Positions 52,301 to 58,400 of a stretch of 64,000 nt of DNA are shown piece by piece. How positions within the stretch are numbered: the first letter of the stretch is position 1; each line of letters opens with the position of its first letter. This DNA comes from Brachypodius melanocephalos (Eukaryota; Chordata; Aves; Passeriformes; Pycnonotidae). The notes under the pieces were generated by a model. It was not told where the DNA came from, did not search any database, and saw only the letters and a program-made list of their open reading frames with translations. The translations under genes and the position numbers were made by a program. The DNA is taken from assembly GCA_013398615.1 (NCBI GenBank), contig VZSR01003798.1:12625606-12689605 (forward strand), written 5' to 3'.

Positions 52301-53001
52301 CATCACCAAGGGCAGTGGAGAAACTGCCCAGTTCCTAATGGCGAGAACAACAACTCCTAACGGGAGCCGATACAGTTACACGTCCCCATCAACACAAGAG
52401 AGTTTTGCCCCGGCCCGAGAGAGGGGAGTCACGGTCACACTTCGGGAAGAACTCGGGCTCGTCTTTTATTGCCTTAAGCTGAACTTTCGCCTGCCCGTCC
52501 TTCCTGCTTTCGGGGAGAGGGAAGCGGCCGCGAGGGCGAGTGAAAGGAGCCGGGAAGCGACCACCGGGACCGGGCGGGAAGTCCCGAAGGACGGAAGCGG
52601 AGCCAAGAGCGGAAAACAAACACAACCGAGCGCGGAGAGAGGCACCCGAGGGGGAAGAAGAGCGGAGAGCAGCTGACCCGGTCCTCGGCGGGGAAAGTCC
52701 CGGGGAAGGGGCGGGGGCGCCAGGCCGGCCCTGGGCGCCGGGGGAGAGGCCCGGGAGGGCTGAAGCGGCGGGCGGAACGGGGAGCCCGGCTGGCGGCCCA
52801 GCCGCGGCCCTGGCGCCGGGGCGCCCCGGAGAGCGGGGCCCGCCGCCCCCGACCCCGAGCGCCGGAGACGAGAGAGAGAGAGAAGAAAGAGGGAGGAAAG
52901 GAGACGGCCCCAAACCAGGGCCCCGCGAGGCCGGGCGGCTCCTCACCTCCAGCTCCCGCCGCGCAGGAGCACAGCAGGATTATCGTCCCCGCCAGATCCA
53001 T
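16227..53001 (-). CDS. ADAM10: ADAM10 metalloprotease (alpha-secretase), complete 16-exon CDS
   Basis: ADAM10 is a type I membrane zinc protease that sheds Notch, APP, cadherins and many receptors at the cell surface and in the Golgi. Sixteen coding exons join in frame to 749 codons plus stop; the human protein has 748. The order is: signal peptide (1-18); prodomain with cysteine-switch Cys173; furin site RTKR ending at 214; catalytic domain with HEVGHNFGSPH (His384, Glu385, His388, His394); disintegrin domain from CGNGLVEQGEQCDCG; Cys-rich region; one membrane segment ([18 protein letters not shown]); and a tail with KRRRPP and the end SYQMGHMRR. Four sequons (NIS, NTT, NIS, NFT) match the human glycosylation sites. 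The start ATG at 53001-52999 has G at -3 and +4, and gives the same 18-residue first exon as in human. Transcription starts in a CpG island. All introns are GT-AG, and I see no frameshift or missing catalytic residue. Confidence 0.99.
16777..16903 (-). CDS. ADAM10: ADAM10 coding exon 15 (transmembrane segment)
   Basis: This 127-nt exon encodes [20 protein letters not shown] and FIKICSVHTPSSNPKL, then PPHKPLP. The hydrophobic run is the single membrane span. It is bounded by TTTTCAG and GTGAGT. Confidence 0.97.
17594..17814 (-). CDS. ADAM10: ADAM10 coding exon 14 (membrane-proximal region)
   Basis: This 221-nt exon encodes DPATCASTGSSRWQEYF, ITLQPGSPCNDFKGYCDVF, CRLVDADGPLARLKKAIF and ELYENIAEWIV, ending just before the membrane segment. 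It is bounded by TTTTCAG and GTAAGT. SSRWQEYFHLE replaces the human SVQWSRHFSGR, a local patch of divergence. Confidence 0.97.
18093..18201 (-). CDS. ADAM10: ADAM10 coding exon 13 (Cys-rich region)
   Basis: This 109-nt exon encodes QCAGSICEKHGLEECTC, ASSDGKDDRELCHVCCMRK. It is bounded by CCCACAG and GTAAGA, and joins exon 14 through a split Met codon. Confidence 0.97.
19372..19555 (-). CDS. ADAM10: ADAM10 coding exon 12 (disintegrin/Cys-rich)
   Basis: This 184-nt exon encodes PSQGPCCTAQCDF, CRNDSDCAKEGMCNG, ENFTVCNRNTQVCIKG. It carries the NFT sequon. It is bounded by TTTCCAG and GTATGG. Confidence 0.97.
19845..19995 (-). CDS. ADAM10: ADAM10 coding exon 11 (disintegrin domain)
   Basis: This 151-nt exon encodes SGQPICGNGLVEQGEQCD, CGYSDQCKDDCCYDAN and KLRPGKNC. 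The Cys pattern is that of the disintegrin domain. It is bounded by TTTTTCAG and GTATTG. Confidence 0.97.
20578..20765 (-). repeat. CR1 LINE fragment in ADAM10 intron 10
   Basis: The plus strand reads as the reverse complement of the CR1 3' region, with typical wording such as CCTTGTGGCCCTTTGCTGGA, CTCACTCCAACATGTCC and ACACAGTACTGGAGACTC. It therefore lies in the same direction as ADAM10. It is 5'-truncated and diverged. The match is from memory of avian CR1 consensus, and the boundaries are approximate. Confidence 0.8.
20893..21076 (-). CDS. ADAM10: ADAM10 coding exon 10 (third zinc His, Met-turn)
   Basis: This 184-nt exon begins HDSGMECTPGESKNLGQK with His394. It contains the Met-turn region NYIMYARATSGDKLNNN and ends KKRNNCFV. 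An NIS sequon is present. It is bounded by GCAG and GTATGT. Confidence 0.97.
22114..22277 (-). CDS. ADAM10: ADAM10 coding exon 9 (zinc-binding motif)
   Basis: This 164-nt exon encodes SSGGICEKSKLYSDGKKK and ends at FAHEVGHNFGSP. His384, Glu385 and His388 of the metzincin motif HExxHxxGxxH are here; the third zinc His is the first codon of exon 10. It is bounded by ATGCAG and GTAAGT. Confidence 0.98.
22399..22582 (-). CDS. ADAM10: ADAM10 coding exon 8 (catalytic domain)
   Basis: This 184-nt exon encodes INTTVDEKDSSNPFRFPN, KFLELNSEQNHDDYCLAY and VLGLAWVGAPS. It is bounded by TTTTAG and GTAATT. It contains the NTT sequon. Confidence 0.97.
23174..23266 (-). CDS. ADAM10: ADAM10 coding exon 7 (catalytic domain)
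   Basis: This 93-nt exon encodes ISSHVKAIDTIYQSTDF and GIRNISFMVKRIR, with an N-glycosylation sequon NIS. It is bounded by TTTGACAG and GTAAGT. Confidence 0.97.
23771..23811. repeat. Two-copy tandem duplication of about 21 bp
   Basis: TAGTAAAATTCAGATCTGCA is followed directly by a copy lacking one base of the CAGATC part, and then by a partial third unit. It is a small replication-slippage type repeat in ADAM10 intron 6. Confidence 0.75.
24416..24565 (-). CDS. ADAM10: ADAM10 coding exon 6 (furin site, start of mature protease)
   Basis: This exon of exactly 50 codons starts KPVEEPKKEDPQLL, carries the convertase site RTKR (211-214), and continues into mature NTCQLYIQTDHLFYKHYG. The linker before the furin site is poorly conserved against human; the sequence after it is highly conserved. 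Confidence 0.96.
25971..26074 (-). CDS. ADAM10: ADAM10 coding exon 5 (cysteine switch)
   Basis: This 104-nt exon encodes YPHKYGPQGGCADHSVFE, with the latency Cys173, and then QKYQMTGIEEPTTE. It ends in phase 0 before GTACAA. It is one codon longer than the human equivalent, which accounts for the +1 offset of all later residues. Confidence 0.95.
26075..32983 (-). other. ADAM10 intron 4
   Basis: A 6.9 kb intron between exons 4 and 5. It is AT-rich with no interspersed repeat that I recognise. A 163-codon open frame on the plus strand at 32495-32986 runs antisense into exon 4 and looks like chance. Confidence 0.8.
32984..33142 (-). CDS. ADAM10: ADAM10 coding exon 4 (prodomain)
   Basis: This 159-nt exon encodes EQGSFTHGSVIDGKFEGF, IEPAERYIKDR and FHSVIYHEDDI, bounded by TTAACAG and GTGAGT. 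It joins exon 5 through a Lys codon where human ADAM10 has Asn (DDIN). Confidence 0.97.
33143..34239 (-). other. ADAM10 intron 3 with AT-rich hairpin
   Basis: A 1.1 kb intron between exons 3 and 4. It contains the perfect inverted repeat at 33276-33320 and is otherwise unremarkable. Confidence 0.85.
33276..33320. repeat. Perfect 18-bp inverted repeat with 9-nt loop
   Basis: The arm 33276-33293 reads TATTATTATTCTAATATT. The arm 33303-33320 is its exact reverse complement. The spacer ATTCTAAAT is nine bases. The structure is directly visible. The composition is almost only A and T, so it may have grown from simple sequence. Confidence 0.9.
34240..34358 (-). CDS. ADAM10: ADAM10 coding exon 3 (prodomain)
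   Basis: This 119-nt exon encodes FNLRMKRDTSLFSDDFKVE and DYDTSHIYTGHIYG, bounded by CATTTTAG and GTAAGT. Confidence 0.97.
34359..45038 (-). other. ADAM10 intron 2 (10.7 kb)
   Basis: This is the largest intron in the window and separates exons 2 and 3. It is mostly AT-rich unique sequence. A GGTGGCC-rich patch at about 36856-36915 is the only low-complexity block noted. I recognise no gene, non-coding RNA or interspersed repeat. Confidence 0.8.
36856..36915. repeat. TGGTGGCC/TTGG-rich low-complexity patch
   Basis: Repeated TGGTGG, GGTGGCC and CTTGGTGGCC words occur without a constant period. It is a small degenerate tandem or simple repeat inside ADAM10 intron 2. Confidence 0.5.
45039..45189 (-). 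CDS. ADAM10: ADAM10 coding exon 2 (prodomain)
   Basis: This 151-nt exon begins after TTTTTCAG with QYGNPLNKYIRHYEGLSY, contains HQKHQRAKRAV, and ends in RLDFHAHG with a split Arg codon before GTCAGT. It is almost identical to the human prodomain start. Confidence 0.97.
48165..48392 (+). repeat. Decayed CR1 LINE reverse-transcriptase fragment
   Basis: In the plus direction the DNA resembles the CR1 ORF2 stretch that reads LDIKKSTG.DGMHP and later NVIPIF..G and LTSV. Words such as AAGAAGTCCACGGGA and AATGTCATCCCCACCTTC are visible. Frame breaks and small deletions scatter the protein across three frames, so it is inactive. It lies antisense to ADAM10. Family assignment is from memory of avian CR1; edges are approximate. 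Confidence 0.75.
51671..51698. repeat. 14-bp tandem duplication
   Basis: TGAAATACATTTCA is followed by TGAAATACATTTCT. Each unit is itself nearly palindromic (TGAAAT...ATTTCA). Confidence 0.8.
52947..53001 (-). CDS. ADAM10: ADAM10 coding exon 1 (signal peptide)
   Basis: Fifty-five coding bases encode MDLAGTIILLCSCAAGAG plus the first base of a Gly codon, followed by donor GTGAGG. The hydrophobic core and small residues before GQYGNPL fit a signal peptide. The sequence differs from the human one but has the same length and splice phase. Confidence 0.95.
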
Positions 53002-53035
53002 CTCCGCCGGGCGCAGGCCCCGCCGCCGCCGCCGC

Positions 53036-53050
53036 CTACCCACGGCACAT
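53036..53050 (-). other. ADAM10: Short upstream ORF in ADAM10 leader (MCRG)
   Basis: ATG at 53050-53048 is followed by three sense codons and TAG at 53038-53036, 34 bases before the main start codon. Base -3 is C, a weak context. It exists only if transcription starts further upstream, which the island makes likely. Confidence 0.45.
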
Positions 53051-54001
53051 CCGCCCCAGACCGGCGCCGGGCGGGATGGGGAGGGGCGAGCTGGGCGCCT
53101 CCCTCCGCTTTGTCCCCCGCCGCTCCGGAGGACTATTCCCGCCCACGGAACGGCCGCAGCTCGGCCGGGCTCGGCGGCTCTCCGGGCAGCGCTGCCCCCT
53201 CTACCTCCGCTCCGCGCGCCGCCGCTCCCTCCGCCCGCGCGCGCGCCAGACGCCGCCGGGGGGGCGGAGCCGCGGGCCACGCCCAGAGCGCGCGGCTACG
53301 CCCCGCCCCGCCCCACGCGCAGGGGGCGGGGCCCGGCGGAAGGGGCGGGGTCGCATGGACACGCCTGGGGCGGGCCCGCGAGGGGGGTGGGGCTTCTCCC
53401 GCCGCTTCCGGCGCGCCCCGGGACGGGAGTGCGAACCGTTCAGCGCACCCGAGTACGAGCACACTGCACGGGTCCTTTGTCTCCTGACCGGATACATGGC
53501 TTTTCCTTGCAGAAAAGTAATTGACTTTTAGAGTTTTACTCTGGTTTCCTTCATCCCCTTACCAGATACACATTTTTTCCTTGCACAAACTAATTTACTT
53601 CCTTTTAGAGTTTTATTTTAGGTCACCAACTTCTCCCTATGCTCTACATGTTGTGAAGTGTTGCAGTGTCCCCACTGAACAGGGATTTGCCATTCTGAGA
53701 CTGTCTTGAACAACATCCACAAGCCAAGGGTACAGGAAAATCCTCTCGTGGAAATACAAATGTGAAAACAAAATGTTTCCTCTCTTGTTTGTCTTTACGC
53801 TAATTCTTCCATCAACTGTGCCATCTCAAAGATTTCTTTTTTAGGGTTTGTGCCAAGTTTCTCAGTTTACTGTCGGCTCTTTATATATGTAGTGCTTTTC
53901 CATACCTATTGCCATGTCAGGATAAAAAATAACTTCCCTCTGAATACTGATATAGGTGAGAAAAGGTGTTATGGAAATGCATATAGAACCTAAAACTACA
54001 C

Positions 54002-54031
54002 TGAATGTACCTGAGGTGAATGTACCTCAGG
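54002..54031. repeat. 15-bp tandem duplication
   Basis: TGAATGTACCTGAGG is followed by TGAATGTACCTCAGG, two adjacent copies differing at one base. Confidence 0.85.
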
Positions 54032-54214
54032 GAAGGCTCCAGAAGTTGATGCAAGTGTTTACAGAGTTCAAATTAGAGAGCTGCCGAGAATGAGAGGATA
54101 AATCCTTATCATCCCAAGACTATTTAAAATTTGTAATTAAAAGCTTGAGATTTCTGTAGGGAGAGGAGATGTTTATTGCAGTAAAATCTGAATAATACAT
54201 CTACATTAATTCTT

Positions 54215-54450
54215 ACAGAATCACGGAATGGATATTAAGGAACATTTAGTTCCAGCCCCCTGCCACGGAGAGGAACGCCTCCCCCTAGACCAGTTTGCTC
54301 AAGGCCTTATCCAGGCTGGACTTGAACGCTTCCAGGGATGGGGCATCTGCAGCCTCTCTATGCAACCCGTGCCAGTGCCTCACCACCCTCACGGAAAAGA
54401 ATTTCTTCCTAATATGAAACCTAAATTTCTTCTCTTTCCATTAGTCTATT
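54215..54450 (-). repeat. CR1 LINE 3' fragment upstream of MINDY2
   Basis: The left end AGAATCACGGAATGG is the reversed CR1 3' terminus. It continues with hallmark wording such as CCCCCTGCCACGGAGAGG, TTCCAGGGATGGGGCATC and GTGCCTCACCACCCTCACG, up to AAGAATTTCTTCCTAATATG. It is therefore a minus-oriented, 5'-truncated CR1 whose 3' end faces ADAM10. It gives an accidental open frame that runs into MINDY2 exon 1, which should not be taken as a longer N-terminus. Confidence 0.9.
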
Positions 54451-54544
54451 CAATCAAATTGTTCAAGTTATCTATTACACTCACCACAGCCGTATATTTT
54501 CTAGTACGACTGTCTAAGAAACCGCAAAGAAAAGCACCGAGCAC

Positions 54545-54770
54545 CCTTCGGAGAGCCGGACTCACCTGTTTCCCTCCCCTTCCCGCTGCCCGCCCCGCCC
54601 CGGGGCCCCCCCGCCCCGGGCCCCGCCGTGACCCGCGGCCGCTCCCCCCCCCCGCCCGCACGTCCCCGGCGGGGCGGAGCCGGCGCCGCTGCTGTGATGG
54701 CGTCGCGGGCGCTGCGGGCGGAGGCGCAGCCGCTGCGGTGCCAATAGAGAGCGGAGCGGCCGGGCCGGGC
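54545..54770 (+). promoter_or_regulatory. MINDY2: MINDY2 CpG-island promoter and 5' leader
   Basis: The DNA becomes strongly GC- and CpG-rich at about 54545 and stays so through exon 1 into the start of intron 1 (about 55540). There is no TATA box. A GC box GGGGCGGAGC lies at 54671-54680 and a CCAAT at 54741-54745, the latter probably inside the transcribed leader. The transcription start cannot be fixed from sequence alone. Confidence 0.7.
54697..54747 (+). other. MINDY2: 16-codon upstream ORF in MINDY2 leader
   Basis: ATG with G at -3 and +4 (GTGATGG) starts MASRALRAEAQPLRCQ and stops at TAG 54745-54747, 23 bases before the MINDY2 start codon. The strong initiation context and short spacer suggest it would lower or gate translation of the main frame, if it is within the mRNA. 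Its frame is different from that of MINDY2. Confidence 0.55.
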
Positions 54771-55430
54771 ATGGAGAGCCTGGCGCAGCCCCCGCCGCCC
54801 CCGGGCTCGCTGCAGACGGGCGGCGGGGGCGCTGCCAGCCGGCTCTGCCTGGGAGAGGCGGCGGCGGGCGAGGGCGGCTGCAGGGAGGCCGAGGAGGGCG
54901 GCGGACGGCGCAGCCCTTCTCCTCCGCCGGCCCCCGCTGCCGCCGCGGCCCCTCGGACCGCGTCCCCCTCCCGGGCCGCGGAGGGTGGTGAGGCGGCGGA
55001 GGGCGCGGGGCTGGCGGTGCCGGAGAGTCCCGGAGCGGCGCCCGCCTCGGAGAGCGGTCCCGCGGGAGCCGGCTCCGGGAGCAGCGGCGCTCCCAGCCCG
55101 CCGGGGGAGGAGTCCCGCAGCCTGGACTCGCTGGAGTCCTTCTCCAACCTGCACTCCTGCTGCCCGAGCAGCTCCGAGCTCAACAGCGACGCCGACGAGG
55201 CGGTGGTGGCGGGGGCCTCCTCGGGGGGCCCGGCCCCGGAGCCCGAAGGGGACAGGCCGGCGGCGGGCTCCCAGCTCCTCTCCGCTTCCAAGGAGCGCTT
55301 CCCGGGGCAGTCGGTCTATCACATCAAGTGGGTCCGCTGGAAGGAGGAGAACACGCCCGTCATCACCCAGAACGAGAACGGCCCCTGCCCGTTGCTGGCC
55401 ATCATGAACGTGCTGCTCCTGGCCTGGAAG
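54771..55430 (+). CDS. MINDY2: MINDY2 coding exon 1
   Basis: This 660-nt exon runs from ATG to donor GTACCG at 55431 and ends in phase 0 after LLLAWK. It includes the disordered N-terminus and the catalytic Cys (codon 55386-55388). The frame stays open for about 240 bases into intron 1, into another CR1 copy. The exon end is set by agreement with the human junction LLLAWK/VKLPP. Confidence 0.96.
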
Positions 55431-58400
55431 GTACCGGCGGGCGGGCGCCATGGCGGGGCCGGGCGGGCGGGGCCGCTCGGGCAGCGCTCGGGGCTCCCGA
55501 GCCAGCGCGGCGTGAGGGCACCGCGGGAAGTTTGTGTTGTTTATGACAAGGACGTTATCGAGAACGCTGGAGAGGAACTTCTGACAAGGGCATGTGGCGG
55601 TAGCACAAGGGGGAATGGCTTTAAACTAGCAGAGGGCAAGCCTGGCACAGGTTGCCCGGGGAACCTGTAGATGCCCCATCCCTACCAGCGTCCAAGGCCG
55701 GGTTGGTTGAGTCTCTGGGCAACGTGGTCTTGTAAAAGGTGTCCCTGCCCATGGTAGAGGGGTTGGAACTTGACGATCTTTCAGGTCTCTTTCAACTCAA
55801 ACCATTCCGTGTTTCTTTCAAGAAATATACAGGCTTATTTCTGCTGTTAAGCACGTGTCTCACATACAGAACTCGGAAAATAAATACTGCCGTGCAGTGT
55901 GTTGCCAATATACTACTTAGATGCTGCTGTCTTATATAGACTTACTTTGTTTTTGTCTTATAACAGAAATAAAATTATCTAGATGATGTTTACTAACCTG
56001 GACAATATATAATATATGATAGTTTGCAGATGTGTACAGGTTTCTTGTAGGTAAAGATTACTGTTTATAGCACTGAGCACATAGGTGATTTTTTGGAAAA
56101 TAGGTTAGTTTCGTATAATAAAGTGTATGTAGAGTTGTATGAAATGCAGAATTGTAAAAAAATATGGATTTGTACAAATAACTGCCTGAGTATTAGGGAC
56201 ACATTCATACAGGTATGCAATATAGATTGTAATTAAATTAATTAATAAATCAGGTAGTGATCAAGTACAGCTTTGAGACCTGGAAGTTCTTGTGCTCCGT
56301 AGCCATTGTAGATGTGGACTTCTTATAGTCTTTAAATATTTTTTTCCCAATCGTTTAAGTAATTAAAATCTAAGGCATAATGTAGTTATTAACATGTCTA
56401 TGTGAAAGGAGTATCTGTTGGAAGAAATCTGTAAGATTGTGTGCGTTGCAAAACGAGGATGAGGGGCATGTCTCAGGAAATGCTGGCAATTCAGTCCTGG
56501 AAGACTGAAGAGCTGATAGAATGGAGCCCTGAAATAGGAAAGCTTTACAGGAATAGCTTTTATGTTGTGGTAGCAAGAGGAAGAAATTTGGTATTGGAAG
56601 AATAAGAGGTTCACAGTGTGACAGGTGACTTAGGAAAAGGTCAAAATGAAAATATGTTATGAGAAGAAATCTGTTTAGATGCAGCTAACTGCAGAAGGTC
56701 AATGCTGTTGGTTGAGTTACAATTTCTACACGTTTTTCTGAGCAGAATAGCTGAGATATCAGGAGGAACTCTGGGTACAGTGATGTTGCTACTTAAGCAT
56801 CAGGAAAAGCAGCAGGGGGAAGTTGTGTGTGACTTCAAGGTATTGCGTTATGTAGGTTTTGCTGTCCTCAGGAGGGTGTGAATGTTGTCACAGGCTTCAG
56901 TCTTGAACACTTACTTTCTGTGTTCTGTCTTCGGCATTTGGGGGTGACTTGAAAAACTTGCCATTCCTTATCATTTTATGTGGTGGCATTTTAAAAGAAA
57001 CTGCTAGTTACAGGATCTTCCTTTTAAATCTTTGATTTAATGAGAGATGTAAATGAGACAGCACTGATCCTGTTGTTTGAATTCAAGTTTTTGGAGGTTT
57101 TGTTCTCTAATATTCTTCCTTTTCCCTCTGCTGCTGCTTCCCAGCCAGAATTTTAACTGACATTCTGCTCGGATCAAACATTGCATTAGTGAGAATTAAG
57201 GTAATACCCGGTTTTATAAATAGGCGAAGACCAAAATACCCCTTGGGAATGCCCCACTATTTCTTATTGCTCAAATTACAGGAAGTTTTCTATAGTTCTG
57301 TCTATGTAAAACCTCAGCAGAATTTACATGAGTTGCAGACAAGCTAAACTGGTGAAACTGTCATCACGAGTTATTATTTATAGGCTTGAGGGTTTTCGTG
57401 TTAGTTGGTTACATATTGCAGTTGCTGGTAATTGATTTTCCTAATTACTGCCTCTACAAATTGGCCTTTCTTTTCCCAGTTCATAGTTAAGAGCCATGTT
57501 GACAGTGGTTGGGATGGCAGCTCATCTGTACATCACTGACAGTAACTTGCTACATGTGAAGGCTGAGGATGGACATCCACCTTCTCACTCCTCCTAAACC
57601 AAGATGAATACTAGACTAGGTCAAGTAATTATAATTTGGGTCCAGAAAGGCAGAGTGAAAGGTGAAAATAGACAAAAGTAGAGTGAGAATACCATAGTAC
57701 ATATTAGGTGAAAAGCAGCTACATGTAACGGGAAAAAAGGGCATAAGAAAGAGATGAGGGAAAAGAGAATCACAACAGGGACTAAGAAGTTAAACAGCTG
57801 TGCTTTGGGTTCTATTCCCTGTATCAGCCATCATCTTTCTTTCTCAGACCTCTGTCCTGACAGGATTGAGAGTTCTGGTTGTCCTGTGGATAGATGTGGT
57901 CTCAGCCAACTTAAGTGCGGTACTGGTTTGGCAGTTGGGGTTTTGGAAATTCTGAAATAGCAGCACCCACTGTGACTGTTCAGATTCCATTTTGAAAATA
58001 CCAGGTTTTGGAACTTGTGGTGAAGCTTGTGATAAAACTGCTACCTCTCTTTTATCCGCTACTTTCAAAGGATACATAAAACTTTGAGGTGGCAGATTGC
58101 AGAAGCTGTATTTTAAATATTAAAATTGTGAAATTACTTTTCTTTTGAAGTGTTTTTGCCTGTCTAAGTGTAACTTGCAGTTTAGCCTATAGGAGGGACA
58201 GCCAAGGAGTTCTGCCACAGGAGTGTTACAGAAATGTTGTTCTAAGAAGAAAAACAGAAGCACTATGATTTCAACTTGGAAAAGTAGCTGTTGTGCAAAA
58301 CAGTGTCGTAACCACTTAGACTTGTGTGATGGAAATGAAGCAGAAGTGGAGATTGAAAGAAGCATTTTTAAGTGTATGTACACGCATGAGTTGTGTCCTC

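Larger units (their letters stand above)
45190..52946 (-). other. ADAM10 intron 1 (7.8 kb)
   Basis: This intron lies between signal-peptide exon 1 and exon 2. It is AT-rich until about 52.4 kb and then enters the promoter CpG island. It holds a decayed CR1 reverse-transcriptase fragment near 48.2-48.4 kb and a 14-bp tandem duplication at 51671-51698. The remainder shows nothing recognisable. Confidence 0.8.
52480..53450 (-). promoter_or_regulatory. ADAM10: ADAM10 CpG-island promoter and 5' leader
   Basis: About 1 kb of dense CpG surrounds the ADAM10 start. No TATA box is apparent. GC boxes (Sp1-type) lie at about 53301-53314 (tandem CCCCGCC), 53322-53332 and 53342-53350. The leader next to the ATG contains a (GCC)n run on the plus strand at 53020-53036 (GGC repeats in the mRNA). 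A GA-rich run near 52866-52890 lies just inside intron 1. TATA-less Sp1-driven initiation fits what is known of mammalian ADAM10. The transcription start is not determinable here. Confidence 0.8.
53451..54544. other. Spacer between ADAM10 and MINDY2 CpG islands
   Basis: AT-richer DNA separates the two divergent promoters. It holds a 15-bp tandem duplication at 54002-54031 and a CR1 fragment at about 54215-54450, listed separately. No gene is seen. Confidence 0.8.

Noticed and set aside
52389..53531. Long overlapping open frames on both strands around the ADAM10 promoter
   Set aside because: High GC content removes stop codons in all frames. Only the 55 coding bases of ADAM10 exon 1 are supported.
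54228..55670. 480-codon frame as a longer MINDY2 N-terminus
   Set aside because: The upstream part is a CR1 repeat and promoter, and the downstream part is intron plus another CR1. The homologous start is MESLAQ at 54771 and the donor is at 55431.
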